From assembly GCA_013042605.1 (NCBI GenBank), contig JABDPT010000049.1, positions 1-34,799 on the forward strand: 34,799 nucleotides of DNA. Direction: 5' to 3'. Below the pieces are notes generated by a model, which saw only the letters and a list, made by a program, of their open reading frames with translations, was not told where the DNA came from and did no database searches. The position numbers and the translations under genes were made by a program. This DNA is from Paracoccaceae bacterium. GTDB taxonomy: Bacteria; Pseudomonadota; Alphaproteobacteria; Rhodobacterales; Rhodobacteraceae. Below, piece after piece: positions 1 through 8,437 of the stretch. The stretch's first letter is position 1; each line of letters begins with the position of its first letter.

Positions 1-139
1 GAAGGTGAGCGCGATCGATAGCGAGGATTTCGCGCGCATTCATCGGCGGTATCTGGCGCGGTTGCCGGGGGTGGCGCAGATGCATTCGAGCTTTGCGCTG
101 CGCACGGTCATGCAGACGACGGCATTGCCGGTGGATTGA
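1..139 (+). CDS. Lrp/AsnC family transcriptional regulator, C-terminal end (partial)
   Basis: Only the last 45 codons are present; the reading frame runs from base 2 to the TGA at 137-139, and the gene begins before the window. The peptide ends in LPGVAQMHSSFALRTVMQTT followed by ALPVD. This matches the tail of the ligand-binding RAM domain of Lrp/AsnC regulators, where a 'GV..m.Ss.aLr.v..tt.LP' pattern closes the domain. Such proteins bind amino acids and act as local or global transcription regulators. No DNA-binding half is visible, so the ligand and targets cannot be judged. The gene is convergent with rpsU. Confidence 0.75.
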   Translation, partial: KVSAIDSEDFARIHRRYLARLPGVAQMHSSFALRTVMQTTALPVD

Positions 140-194
140 AGACATCAGGCATGGCGCCTGCGGCTTGATTCCGTGCCACAAGGAACCCCAAGAA

Positions 195-229
195 ACGACA
201 AACCCCCGGGCCTTCGCACGGGGGTCGTC
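195..229 (-). terminator. Rho-independent terminator of rpsU
   Basis: Inverted repeat ACCCCCG (202-208) with CGGGGGT (219-225), extended by ACGAC (195-199) with GTCGT (225-229). On the minus strand the stem is followed by a T-rich stretch (GGGGGTTTGTCGTTTCTT). It lies about 45 bases past the rpsU stop, which fits a terminator for that gene. The plus strand has no T-tract, so it is a poorer terminator for the Lrp-type gene. Confidence 0.65.
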
Positions 230-273
230 TGATCGGCGGGGCAAGCCCGCCCAGTGCTGATGCCGACGGGTGC

Positions 274-480
274 TTAAAGCATCCCCTCGCGCTGTGCCTT
301 CTTGCGAGCAAGCTTGCGGGCACGGCGAATGGCCTCGGCCTTTTCGCGCGCGCGCTTCTCGGACGGTTTCTCGAAATGTTGCCGAAGCTTCATCTCACGG
401 AAAACGCCCTCACGCTGGAGCTTTTTCTTCAGGGCACGAAGCGCCTGATCGACATTGTTGTCGCGAACACTGACCTGCAT
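274..480 (-). CDS. rpsU: 30S ribosomal protein S21
   Basis: A 68-residue basic protein of the bS21 family, a small-subunit protein that sits near the 3' end of 16S rRNA and helps initiation. It begins [20 protein letters not shown] and carries the family pattern of alternating Lys/Arg helices (residues about 15-65, with [20 protein letters not shown] in the middle). Length is normal for alphaproteobacteria. The start is an ATG preceded on the minus strand by AAGGTGG, about 9 bases away. It is followed by a hairpin terminator and is transcribed divergently from a coq9-like gene, an arrangement so common that the COQ9 family was once named 'rpsU-divergently transcribed protein'. Confidence 0.95.
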   Translation of the reverse strand: MQVSVRDNNVDQALRALKKKLQREGVFREMKLRQHFEKPSEKRAREKAEAIRRARKLARKKAQREGML

Positions 481-588
481 GTGGTTGTCACCACCTTTCT
501 AGGTTAAGAGTTGCATCGATTGCAGGAAGTGGCCGTATAGCAAAGCCGTGCTAGCTTGTCTACTGTCCCCGATCAGAGGAGAATGACC

Positions 589-1293
589 ATGCCGAACCCG
601 ACCGAAGACGTGAAAAAACAGCTGCTTGAGGCGGCCTTGCCCCATGTCGCGTTCGACGGCTGGTCGGACAAGACGTTTCGCATGGCGGTGGCCGATAGCG
701 GCATCGATCCGGCGGTGGCCGACACGGTCTGCCCACGCGGGGCCATCGATCTGGCGGTCGCGTTTCACGAGGCGGGCGATGCGCAGATGCTCAAACTGCT
801 CAAGAAGGTCGATCTTTCGCAGATGCGCTTTCGCGACAAGGTGACGACCGCTGTGCAACTTCGGCTTGACGCGATTTCCGACAAAGAGGCGGCGCGGCGT
901 GGCGCCACGCTTTTCGCGCTTCCGCAGCATGGCGCGATCGGCGCGTCGCTGATCTGGGGCACGGCGGACGCGATCTGGGATGCGCTGGGCGACCCGTCCG
1001 AGGATTTCAACTGGTACACCAAGCGCGCAACGTTGTCGGGGGTTTACGCGGCGACGGTGCTTTACTGGCTGGGCGATGACAGCGAGGGGCACGCGGCGAC
1101 CCGCGAGTTTCTTGATCGGCGCATCGAGGACGTGATGCGGATCGAAAAGGTCAAGGGTCAGGTCCGTGCCAACCCGGTGATGAAGACCCTGCTGGCCGGG
1201 CCGAACTGGGCACTATCGAAGGTGCGGGCCCCCGCGAAAATGCCGCGCGTCGATATTCCGGGCGTGTTCTCGGGCCAGTCGCCCGACCCCTGA
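589..1293 (+). CDS. COQ9 family ubiquinone biosynthesis protein
   Basis: A 234-residue protein of the COQ9 family, lipid-binding proteins that assist the COQ7 hydroxylation step of ubiquinone synthesis at the membrane. The N-terminal half looks like a TetR-fold helix bundle (LLEAALPHVAFDGWSDKTFR, residues about 12-31). The C-terminal half has the COQ9 signature DAIWDALGDPSEDFNWYTKR, then a long hydrophobic helix with YAATVLYWLGDDS. I chose ATG 589 because AGGAG at 577-581 is 7 bases upstream; ATG 583 and TTG 556 are in frame but badly spaced. Its stop overlaps the next gene's ATG by one base, so the quinone oxidoreductase is probably co-transcribed. The divergent rpsU supports the call. Confidence 0.85.
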   Translation: MPNPTEDVKKQLLEAALPHVAFDGWSDKTFRMAVADSGIDPAVADTVCPRGAIDLAVAFHEAGDAQMLKLLKKVDLSQMRFRDKVTTAVQLRLDAISDKEAARRGATLFALPQHGAIGASLIWGTADAIWDALGDPSEDFNWYTKRATLSGVYAATVLYWLGDDSEGHAATREFLDRRIEDVMRIEKVKGQVRANPVMKTLLAGPNWALSKVRAPAKMPRVDIPGVFSGQSPDP

Positions 1294-2285
1294 TGACCGC
1301 GTTGCCGGACAAGATGCGCGCGGTCGAGATCACCGCCCCGGGCGGGCCAGAGGTGCTGACCCCGACCGACCGGTCGGTGCCTGTGCCGGGACGGGGCGAG
1401 GTCTTGCTCAAGGTGGCCTATGCCGGGGTGAACCGCCCCGATGCCCTGCAACGCGCGGGCAGCTATGCGCCCCCGCCCACCGCGAGCGATCTGCCCGGGC
1501 TTGAGGCGTCGGGCTCCATTGCGGCGCTTGGGCCGGGGGTAAGCGGGTTTGGCGTCGGGGACGAGGTCTGCGCGCTTCTGCCCGGCGGCGGTTATGCGGA
1601 ATACGTCACGACCCCGGCCGCGCATTGCCTGCCGGTTCCGGATGGCATGGGACTGAAAGAAGCGGCCTGCCTGCCCGAGACCTATTTCACCGTCTGGACG
1701 AACGTTTTCGACCGTGGCGGGCTAAAGGCGGGAGAGGTTTTTCTTGTCCACGGCGGCACGTCTGGCATTGGCACGACCGCGATCCAGCTTGCGTCGCGGT
1801 TCGGCGCGCGGGTCTTTACCACCGCCGGAAGCGACGAGAAATGCGCCGTGTGCCGGGACCTTGGCGCGGAATTGGCGATCAATTACCGCGAGGCGGATTT
1901 CGTCGAGGACGTGCGCGGGGCCGGTGGGGCCGATCTTATCCTCGACATGGTTGGGGGGGAGTACATCCCCCGAAACCTGAAGGCGTTGAAGGATGATGGA
2001 CGGCTGGTGCAGATCGCGTTTCTCACGGGGCCAAGGGTTGCGGTGAACTTCGCGCAAGTCATGGTGCGGCGGCTGACGATTACCGGGTCGACCCTTCGCC
2101 CGCAAAACGATCTGGCAAAGGCACGGATCGCCGAGGCGCTGCGCGCGCAGGTCTGGCCGCTTCTGTCCAGCGGGCAGGTCGCGCCGGTCATGGATTCCGA
2201 GTTCGCGCTGGAGAATGCCGCAGACGCCCACCGGCGGCTGGAAAGCAGCGACCATGTGGGCAAGATCGTGTTGAAGGTCGCCTAA
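1293..2285 (+). CDS. NAD(P)H:quinone oxidoreductase, zinc-free MDR family (PIG3/zeta-crystallin type)
   Basis: A 330-residue member of the medium-chain dehydrogenase/reductase superfamily. The N-terminal GroES-like domain (residues 1-125) contains the AYAGVNRPDALQRAG pattern typical of quinone reductases and lacks the zinc ligands of alcohol dehydrogenases. The nucleotide-binding domain has HGGTSGIGT (153-161), the AxxGxxG-like NADPH loop. Members reduce quinones or enoyl substrates with NADPH. The ATG overlaps the TGA of the COQ9-like gene by one base, pointing to translational coupling and a quinone-related role, though the substrate cannot be read from sequence. Its 3' end overlaps the convergent RNase T2 gene by 4 bases. 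Confidence 0.85.
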   Translation: MTALPDKMRAVEITAPGGPEVLTPTDRSVPVPGRGEVLLKVAYAGVNRPDALQRAGSYAPPPTASDLPGLEASGSIAALGPGVSGFGVGDEVCALLPGGGYAEYVTTPAAHCLPVPDGMGLKEAACLPETYFTVWTNVFDRGGLKAGEVFLVHGGTSGIGTTAIQLASRFGARVFTTAGSDEKCAVCRDLGAELAINYREADFVEDVRGAGGADLILDMVGGEYIPRNLKALKDDGRLVQIAFLTGPRVAVNFAQVMVRRLTITGSTLRPQNDLAKARIAEALRAQVWPLLSSGQVAPVMDSEFALENAADAHRRLESSDHVGKIVLKVA

Positions 2286-2911
2286 CGGATCGGCGAAAAG
2301 AGCGCGTCGTCCATCCGGCAGTCGCGAGCCACGTCGGCCCCGCAGGCGCGAAGCTCCAGATCGCGGGTCAGGCAGACGCGCGCTTCTTGAATGCGGCCCT
2401 GTCGGCAGGTGATGGTGATCATGTTGCGTTCGAGCCCCGGGTTCGATTGCAGGAACGCTTCTTCCACGACATGCGCGGGCAGCTTCACATCGCGGTCGAG
2501 TTTGCGAAACACTTCGGGCCGGGTGATCCGCCCGTACGCCTCACGCGAGAGGGCATAGTAATCGTCGGAAGATAGCCCCGAACACCGGCCATGTTTGTTC
2601 CATTGGTGCCAGGCAAGGCCCGAGGTGCCCATGATGTCGGCCATCGCGGCTGTGTCGCCGCGCGACGGGTTGCGGGCATCGGTTCGGCAATAGCTGGGCC
2701 AGCCCGATTCGTACTGCGGCCAAAGTCCGTGCAGGATCCAGCCGTGATCGTGCCGCTCATCGCATTGGTCCGAATTGCGTGCATCGCCTTCAAGGGCGCA
2801 CCATGTGGGCGACCACGAGAGTGACAGCACGTAATAATCGAAGTCGCCGGCGCGCTCACCATCGGCAAACGCGAGCGCGGGCCACAGCCACAGTAGGACA
2901 ATCCAGCGCAT
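2282..2911 (-). CDS. RNase T2 family ribonuclease, exported
   Basis: A 209-residue protein with a hydrophobic signal segment (MRWIVLLWLWPALAFADG), so it is expected in the periplasm. RNase T2 enzymes cut RNA through a 2',3'-cyclic phosphate. The CAS I motif is present as WILHGLWPQYESGW with catalytic His61. CAS II is WHQWNKHGRCSGL (residues 101-113), keeping His102, Lys106 and His107. The usual Glu of HEWxKHG is Gln103 here. Several cysteines (38, 50, 75, 110) fit the disulfide-rich fold. The ATG at 2911 follows an AGAGGAA sequence on the minus strand. It is convergent with the quinone oxidoreductase, with a 4-base overlap. Confidence 0.85.
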   Translation of the reverse strand: MRWIVLLWLWPALAFADGERAGDFDYYVLSLSWSPTWCALEGDARNSDQCDERHDHGWILHGLWPQYESGWPSYCRTDARNPSRGDTAAMADIMGTSGLAWHQWNKHGRCSGLSSDDYYALSREAYGRITRPEVFRKLDRDVKLPAHVVEEAFLQSNPGLERNMITITCRQGRIQEARVCLTRDLELRACGADVARDCRMDDALFSPIR

Positions 2912-3036
2912 TTCCTCTTTCCCTCGGTCACCGGCGGGCTTATATACGGCTCAACTTCCCCGAAATCGAGGAAACGTTCCAGCCCCGGAACAGCCGCTTT
3001 CCCGGCACGGGAGAGATTTGCCAAAGGAGCAGGCGA

Positions 3037-3813
3037 ATGAACAAACCGATTATGGCGAAAGCCACCGCCGTCTGGCTTGTCGACAACACGACGCTGACCT
3101 TCAAGCAGATCGCGGATTTCTGCGGACTGCACGAGCTTGAGGTGCAGGGCATCGCCGATGGCGACGTGGCGACCGGTGTGAAGGGGTTCGACCCGATCAC
3201 CAACAACCAGCTTGAGCCGGGCGAGATCGAGAAGGCGGAAAAAGACCCGCTTTACGCTTTGAAGCTGAAATTCAACGCCGCCGCCGTGGGCGAGGAAAAG
3301 CGCCGTGGCCCGCGTTATACGCCGCTGTCCAAGCGCCAGGACCGGCCCGCGTCGATCCTGTGGCTGGTCAAGTTCCACCCCGAGCTGACGGATGCTCAGA
3401 TTTCAAAGCTGGTGGGTACGACAAAGCCGACGATCCAGTCGATCCGCGAGCGCACGCATTGGAACATCTCGAACATTCAGCCGGTTGATCCGGTGGCACT
3501 GGGCCTGACCAAGCAGTCCGAGCTGGACGCCGCCGTGCAAAAGGCCGCCGCCAAGAAGGCGAAAGAAGGCGAGGTGATGACGGATGACGAGCGTCGCAAG
3601 CTCGTCTCGACCGAGCAAAGCCTTGGCATGGATGCCGAGCCGCGCATGCCGACAGCCATTTCGGGGCTTGAGACCTTCAGCCTGACCGATTCCGGCGACG
3701 ATGAGGAAAAGCCCGAAGAGGTTTTGGATGCCGACAGCCTGTTCAACCTGCCTGAAGGGTCGGACACGGATGAGGACGAGGACGACGACGAAAAGGGCGG
3801 CTTCAAAGACTAA
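3037..3813 (+). CDS. trcR: Cell cycle transcriptional regulator TrcR (DUF1013)
   Basis: A 258-residue protein of the DUF1013 family, known in alphaproteobacteria as the cell-cycle regulator TrcR. The N-terminal part (MAKATAVWLVDNTTLTFKQI, ending AdFCGLHELEVQGIADGDV) looks like a helix-turn-helix. A second HTH-like block lies at ASILWLVKFHPELTDAQISK, continuing LVGTTKPTIQSIRER. The C-terminus is a strongly acidic low-complexity tail (GSDTDEDEDDDEKGGF). The start is ATG 3037 because AAGGAG at 3024-3029 is 7 bases upstream; a longer open frame upstream lacks support and overlaps the divergent RNase T2 gene. It is monocistronic by appearance. The name rests on family recognition, not on a functional residue. 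Confidence 0.85.
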   Translation: MNKPIMAKATAVWLVDNTTLTFKQIADFCGLHELEVQGIADGDVATGVKGFDPITNNQLEPGEIEKAEKDPLYALKLKFNAAAVGEEKRRGPRYTPLSKRQDRPASILWLVKFHPELTDAQISKLVGTTKPTIQSIRERTHWNISNIQPVDPVALGLTKQSELDAAVQKAAAKKAKEGEVMTDDERRKLVSTEQSLGMDAEPRMPTAISGLETFSLTDSGDDEEKPEEVLDADSLFNLPEGSDTDEDEDDDEKGGFKD

Positions 3814-3918
3814 GCCGGCGTCGGTCGTCGACAGAAATCGGGCGCCCTTTTTCTTGCGTGACGCGGGGCATTGGCGGAACCTGCGGCCAATGCCCACCCA
3901 AGGAAAGACCGGCACCAT

Positions 3919-4368
3919 GTGATCCTGCGCTCCGCCCGCCCCAGTGACGAAGATGGCGTACGCATCTGCGCGCAGGAGGCATATGCGCAATACGAGGCGG
4001 CGATCGGCAGGAAACCGGCCCCTATGGTCGCCGATTTTGGTCAGCAAATCGCCGATGGCGTGGTGCATGTCGCGGAGGATAGCGCAGGCGAGGTTGCGGG
4101 CTTCGCGGTTTTTTTCCGGCACGGCGATCACATGTTTCTGGAAAACATCGCCGTGCGCCAGGCGGCGCTTGGCACCGGATTGGGCCGCCGCCTGATAGAG
4201 CGTTGCGAGGCCGAAGCGCGCGCCATGGGCCTGCGCAAGATCACGCTTTACACGAATGAAAAGATGCTGACGAACCTCACCCTCTATCCCCATCTGGGTT
4301 TTGAGGAAACGGATCGCCGAACAGAAGACGGTTTCAGCCGGGTCTACTTCGAGAAGCGGCTAAGCTGA
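3919..4368 (+). CDS. GNAT family N-acetyltransferase
   Basis: A 149-residue single-domain GNAT acetyltransferase. The acetyl-CoA binding motif A is clear: FLENIAVRQAALGTGLGRRL, with the Q/RxxGxG/A loop present as AALGTGLG. It is followed by the helix IERCEAEARAMGLRKITLYT and the motif B region YPHLGFEETDRR ending at FEKRL. The start is taken as GTG 3919 (VILRSARPSDEDGVRI), which gives the usual N-terminus; an AAGGAAAG sequence lies about 12 bases upstream. An in-frame TTG at 3871 would add 16 residues with no family resemblance. The substrate is unknown. It lies about 100 bases after trcR in the same direction. Confidence 0.85.
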   Translation: MILRSARPSDEDGVRICAQEAYAQYEAAIGRKPAPMVADFGQQIADGVVHVAEDSAGEVAGFAVFFRHGDHMFLENIAVRQAALGTGLGRRLIERCEAEARAMGLRKITLYTNEKMLTNLTLYPHLGFEETDRRTEDGFSRVYFEKRLS

Positions 4369-4462
4369 CGTACCTTCGCGCCGCGATTGTTTTTGGCCCC
4401 TGAACCCGATACCCCGACGCAAAGCTCCGAGGAGTCCCTTTGTCTCACCTCGACCTGCCTGC

Positions 4463-5707
4463 ATGACAGCCCTGACCGACTTTTTGCGCCTGAACGCCCG
4501 ATGGCTTCTGGCCGGGTTCCTGCTGACCTTCGCGTCAAGCTTTGGGCAGACCTTCTTCATCTCTGTCTATTCCGCTGAAATCCGCATGGCGTTCGGGTTG
4601 AGCGATGGGCAATGGGGCGCGATCTATGCCTTTGCGACCATGGCGTCGGCGGGGGTGATGGTCTTTGTCGGCGGGCTGACAGACAGGTTTCGCGTGCGCT
4701 GGATCGGCGTGGTGATCCTTGCGGGCCTCGCGGCCGCGGCGCTGGCGATGTCGGTGGCGACCGAGGTCTGGGCGCTGATCCTTGTCGTGTTCTTACTGCG
4801 CCTGATGGGGCAGGGGATGATGGGCCATACCGCGATGGTCGGCATGGCGCGGTGGTTCGTGGCGACGCGCGGGCGGGCGGTGTCGATCGCGGGACTGGGT
4901 GTTGCGGTCGGCGAGGCGCTTTTGCCGCTGGCCTTCGTGGCGCTGATGGCGGTCTTTGACTGGCGCCTGCTTTGGGTCGCGGCGGCGATGATCCTGATCG
5001 TGCTTGCGCCGGTCCTTTGGTCGCTTTTGCAGCGGGAACGCACGCCGGCATCCTTCGTGCAATCCTCATCCTCGCTGGGCATGGAGGGGCGCGCTTGGAC
5101 CCGGGGCGAGGTGGCGCGGCACTGGCTTTTCTGGATGCTGGTGCCGATGGTGCTTGGCCCGGCGGCGTGGAATACCGCGCTGTTCTTCCATCAGGTGCAT
5201 TTGGCCGAGGTCAAGGGCTGGTCGCATCTGGAGTTCGTGCAACTTTTCCCGGTCTACACGCTTGCCGCGGTCAGCGCGATGCTGCTGTCCGGGGCGGCGG
5301 TGGACCGGTTCGGGAACGCACGCGTGGCGTCGGTGTATTTCCTGCCCGGCGCGTTGGGGTTTGTCCTTCTTGGGCTTGCCGCGACGCCCGGGGCGGCGCT
5401 GTTCGGCATGGTCCTGATCGGGGCGACGGCGGGGGCCAATTCGACCATCGGAACAACGCTATGGGCCGAGTACTTCGGCACGCGGCATCTGGGGCGCATC
5501 CGGGCGATGACGACGGCGCTGATGGTCGTTGGCAGCGCCATCGGACCGAGTGTCACGGGCGCATTGATCGATGCCGGAATGACGTTTGATCGGCAAACCT
5601 TCTGGATTGGCGGCTATTACCTGCTGACCGCGGCGCTGACCGGCTTTGCCGTTTTCCGAGCGGCACCCGCGCTTAGAACGCCTTCCGCGCCCGAAGCGCC
5701 GCGCTGA
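4463..5707 (+). CDS. MFS transporter
   Basis: A 414-residue major facilitator superfamily permease with about twelve hydrophobic segments. The cytoplasmic loop 2-3 signature is [11 protein letters not shown] (the G-x3-D-R-x-R motif), placed after TM2 ([17 protein letters not shown]). The two halves are joined by a hydrophilic loop near residues 193-215 ([16 protein letters not shown]). The N-terminus ([20 protein letters not shown]) resembles alphaproteobacterial MFS proteins of unknown substrate. No good Shine-Dalgarno precedes ATG 4463, but a tiny open frame from TTG 4440 ends in the ATGA overlapping this start. The last 35 bases overlap the 3' end of recR on the other strand. Confidence 0.85.
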   Translation: MTALTDFLRLNARWLLAGFLLTFASSFGQTFFISVYSAEIRMAFGLSDGQWGAIYAFATMASAGVMVFVGGLTDRFRVRWIGVVILAGLAAAALAMSVATEVWALILVVFLLRLMGQGMMGHTAMVGMARWFVATRGRAVSIAGLGVAVGEALLPLAFVALMAVFDWRLLWVAAAMILIVLAPVLWSLLQRERTPASFVQSSSSLGMEGRAWTRGEVARHWLFWMLVPMVLGPAAWNTALFFHQVHLAEVKGWSHLEFVQLFPVYTLAAVSAMLLSGAAVDRFGNARVASVYFLPGALGFVLLGLAATPGAALFGMVLIGATAGANSTIGTTLWAEYFGTRHLGRIRAMTTALMVVGSAIGPSVTGALIDAGMTFDRQTFWIGGYYLLTAALTGFAVFRAAPALRTPSAPEAPR

Positions 5708-6269
5708 TCGTGCCGTCGTCGAGGTAATCGAGCTCTCCGCCTATTGGGACGCCCTGCGCCAGTGACGTGACCCGTACCCTGTCGCCCAACTGTTCGGCGA
5801 TGTAATGCGCGGTTGTCTGGCCATCGATGGTTGCGTTCAGCGCAAGGATCACCTCGGTGATGCCTTCGTCGGCAACGCGTGTGACAAGCTGCGGGATACG
5901 CAGGTCTTCGGGGCCGATGGCATCAAGCGCCGAAAGCGTGCCGCCCAGCACGTGATAGCGCCCTTTGAAAACCGCCGCCCGCTCCATCGCCCACAGATCG
6001 GCCACATCCTCGACCACGCAAATTTCGCCCGTGGCGCGCTTTTCCGACGTGCAGATATCGCAAAGATCGGCGGTGCCGACATTACCGCAGCGCAGGCATT
6101 CGCGCGCCGTGGTTGCGACCGCGTGCATCGCGTCGGCAAGCGGCATCAGGAGAAGCCCACGCTTCTTGATTAGGTGCAGCACCGCGCGCCGCGCCGAGCG
6201 GGGGCCGAGCCCGGGCAGCTTGGCCATCATCTCGATCAGCGTTTCGATATCCTTGGGGGCGTCAGCCAC
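5673..6269 (-). CDS. recR: Recombination protein RecR
   Basis: A 198-residue RecR, the standard length. RecR works with RecO (and RecF) to load RecA on gapped DNA. The N-terminal helix-hairpin-helix is [20 protein letters not shown]. The four-cysteine zinc finger follows (Cys58, 61, 70, 73, in [16 protein letters not shown]). The Toprim domain starts at [15 protein letters not shown], continues to [18 protein letters not shown] in general pattern (here [18 protein letters not shown]), and the C-terminal part holds [17 protein letters not shown]. It is the last gene of the dnaX-ybaB-recR cluster, starting 9 bases after ybaB ends. Its stop lies inside the 3' end of the convergent MFS gene. Confidence 0.97.
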   Translation of the reverse strand: MADAPKDIETLIEMMAKLPGLGPRSARRAVLHLIKKRGLLLMPLADAMHAVATTARECLRCGNVGTADLCDICTSEKRATGEICVVEDVADLWAMERAAVFKGRYHVLGGTLSALDAIGPEDLRIPQLVTRVADEGITEVILALNATIDGQTTAHYIAEQLGDRVRVTSLAQGVPIGGELDYLDDGTISAALRARKAF

Positions 6270-6278
6270 GCGGTCGGC

Positions 6279-6623
6279 CTAGAACGGAAGCTTCATGTCG
6301 GCCGGAAGACCCAGTTCTTCGGTCATCTTGCGCATTTCGTCCTGGCTGCGTTCCTGTGCCTTGATCTGCGCATCCTTGATCGCGGCCAGGATCAGGTCTT
6401 CGACGACCTCTTTGTCATCGGCGTTGAAGATCGACGGGTCGATATCAAGAGCGGTCAGTTCGCCCTTGGCCGTTGCGGTCGCCTTGACCATGCCAGCGCC
6501 GCTTTCACCGACCACGATGATCGAATTCAGGCTTTCCTGCATTTCGGCCATCTTGCCCTGCATTTCCTGGGCCGCCTTCATCATCTTGCCCATATCGCCC
6601 AAGCCGCCAAGTCCTTTGAACAT
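6279..6623 (-). CDS. YbaB/EbfC family nucleoid-associated protein
   Basis: A 114-residue protein of the YbaB/EbfC family, small dimeric DNA-binding proteins that coat the nucleoid. It begins MFKGLGGLGDMGKMMKAAQE, a typical YbaB start with a Met/Gly-rich helix. The conserved core is SGAGMVKATATAKGELTALD, and the C-terminal helix is LILAAIKDAQIKAQERSQDE. I used ATG 6623, since the upstream in-frame extension (MPEQRSTKG...) is unlike the family. An AGAGAG stretch just upstream could serve as ribosome binding site. It lies between dnaX and recR, the classic arrangement across bacteria. Confidence 0.95.
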   Translation of the reverse strand: MFKGLGGLGDMGKMMKAAQEMQGKMAEMQESLNSIIVVGESGAGMVKATATAKGELTALDIDPSIFNADDKEVVEDLILAAIKDAQIKAQERSQDEMRKMTEELGLPADMKLPF

Positions 6624-6679
6624 TGCTCTCTTGCCTTTCGTTGATCGTTGCTCCGGCACGGTGGCCGGCGTCGTTCGGG

Positions 6680-8437
6680 TTATTCTTCGTCAAACGGGTC
6701 CCATTCGCCCTCGACCTCGGGCAGCGCTTCCAGTGCGGCCTCGGCGGCGATGTCGGCATGGGTGCGTATTTCGGTGATCTTCGCATCAGGGAAGGCGGCA
6801 AATACCGCCTGAACGATGGGATGGGTGCGCGCCTCGTCTTCGAGCTTGCGCTTTTCACCATCGCGAAGCTCGGCAATCGTGGGCGCGTCCCCTTCAGCTA
6901 TGCTGATCGCCCAGCGTGCGCCGGTCCAGGCCTGAAGCCGACTGCCCAGGCGCTGTGCGAGATCGGCGGGCGCGGTATCTGTCGGGGCAAAGCTGATGCG
7001 TCCGGGGCTGTAGCTGACAAGGCGCAGGGCGGTTTCAACCTCGACCAGCAGCTTCACGTCGCGGCGGTTGCGGATAAGTTCGACCACCTGATCGAACGTG
7101 GCATAGCGAGCCAATGCGGTCTCGGGCGCTGATTGCAACGCCGTCGTCGTGCCGCCCGGTCCGCTGCCGTGCGTGACGGGTGCGGATTGCGTCGCGCGCG
7201 CTTCCACCGGCGCGCCGCGTTCGGGCGCGCTTCCGCCGCCACCACCACCGCCGGGGGCGGGCGGGGCCGGTGGCTGCGATTGCAGCTTGCGTACAAGTTC
7301 CTCGGGTGCGGGCAGGTCCGCGACATGGGTCAGCCGAATGATCGCCATCTCGGCGGCCATCATCGCGTTCGGGGCCTGCGCCACCTCTTCCAGCGCCTTC
7401 AGCAGCATTTGCCACATCCGGGTAAGCACCCGCATCGGCAGTTTCTCGGCCATGGACGACCCGCGAATGCGTTCGTCGGGGGACACGGTCGGATCCTGCG
7501 CCGCCTCGGGTGTGATCTTGATGACGCTGATCCAGTGCGTGACCTCGGCCAGATCGCTGAGCACCGCTGCCGGATCGGCCCCATCTGCATATTGCGCGGA
7601 AAGCTCGGCCAGCGCGCCTGCCGCATCGCCGGTCATCACCAGATCGAAAAGGTCGAGCACGCGGCCCCGGTCGGCCAGCCCCAGCATCGCACGCACCTGA
7701 TCGGCGGTTGTTTCGCCCGCGCCATGGGCAATCGCCTGATCCAGAAGGCTCATCGCGTCGCGGACCGAGCCTTCGGCGGCCCGTGCGATCAATGCGAGTG
7801 CATCCGCCGAAATCGCCGCCTCTTCCAGTGCGGCAATCGCGGTGAGGTGTTCGATCATCGTCTCAGGCTCGATCCGCCGCAGGTCGAAACGCTGACAGCG
7901 CGACAGAACCGTGACCGGCACCTTGTTGATCTCGGTCGTGGCGAAGATGAACTTCACATGCTCGGGCGGTTCCTCGAGCGTCTTGAGAAGCGCGTTGAAC
8001 GCGTTCTTCGACAGCATGTGCACTTCATCGATGATATAGATCTTGTAGCGGGCCGAGGCTGCGCGATAGGCGACACTGTCGATGATCTCGCGGATGTCAT
8101 CCACGCCGGTCCGGCTGGCCGCGTCCATTTCCATCACATCGACATGGCGGCCTTCGGCAATCGCCGTGCAGTGTTCGCAGACGCCGCAAGGCTCGGTCGT
8201 GGGACCGCCCGTACCATCCGGCCCGATACAGTTCATGCCCTTGGCGATGATCCGCGCGGTGGTGGTTTTGCCGGTCCCGCGAATGCCCGTCATGATGAAG
8301 GCTTGCGCGATGCGGTCGGCGTCAAAGGCGTTCTTGAGCGTCCGCACCATTGGTTCCTGCCCGATCAGATCGGCAAAGGTGGCGGGGCGGTATTTCCGCG
8401 CAAGAACCTGATAGCCGGGGGCGGGGGTGTCGGACAT
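6680..8437 (-). CDS. dnaX: DNA polymerase III subunits gamma/tau
   Basis: A 585-residue clamp-loader ATPase. Walker A is GIRGTGKT (51-58). The zinc module has Cys70, 84, 87 and 90 (CGVCEHC). Walker B is IYIIDEVHML (D137-E138). The SRC motif follows in VLSRCQRFDLRR. Domain III ends near residue 370. A proline and glycine linker with a run of seven Gly (PAPGGGGGGGSAPERG) leads to a C-terminal tau-like domain. ATG 8437 (MSDTPAPGYQVLARKYRPAT) was chosen over an upstream in-frame extension because the homologous core begins here. It is the first gene of dnaX-ybaB-recR. I saw no A-rich slippery heptamer of the E. coli type, so a separate gamma form made by frameshifting is not indicated. Confidence 0.96.
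   Translation of the reverse strand: MSDTPAPGYQVLARKYRPATFADLIGQEPMVRTLKNAFDADRIAQAFIMTGIRGTGKTTTARIIAKGMNCIGPDGTGGPTTEPCGVCEHCTAIAEGRHVDVMEMDAASRTGVDDIREIIDSVAYRAASARYKIYIIDEVHMLSKNAFNALLKTLEEPPEHVKFIFATTEINKVPVTVLSRCQRFDLRRIEPETMIEHLTAIAALEEAAISADALALIARAAEGSVRDAMSLLDQAIAHGAGETTADQVRAMLGLADRGRVLDLFDLVMTGDAAGALAELSAQYADGADPAAVLSDLAEVTHWISVIKITPEAAQDPTVSPDERIRGSSMAEKLPMRVLTRMWQMLLKALEEVAQAPNAMMAAEMAIIRLTHVADLPAPEELVRKLQSQPPAPPAPGGGGGGGSAPERGAPVEARATQSAPVTHGSGPGGTTTALQSAPETALARYATFDQVVELIRNRRDVKLLVEVETALRLVSYSPGRISFAPTDTAPADLAQRLGSRLQAWTGARWAISIAEGDAPTIAELRDGEKRKLEDEARTHPIVQAVFAAFPDAKITEIRTHADIAAEAALEALPEVEGEWDPFDEE

Noticed and set aside
2779-3036. N-terminal extension of TrcR
   Set aside because: It overlaps the start of the RNase T2 gene; AAGGAG sits correctly before ATG 3037.
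7225-7265. G/C-rich run in dnaX as a programmed frameshift site
   Set aside because: It encodes the poly-Gly interdomain linker. There is no A-rich slippery heptamer or supporting stem, and the long tau-like frame continues normally.
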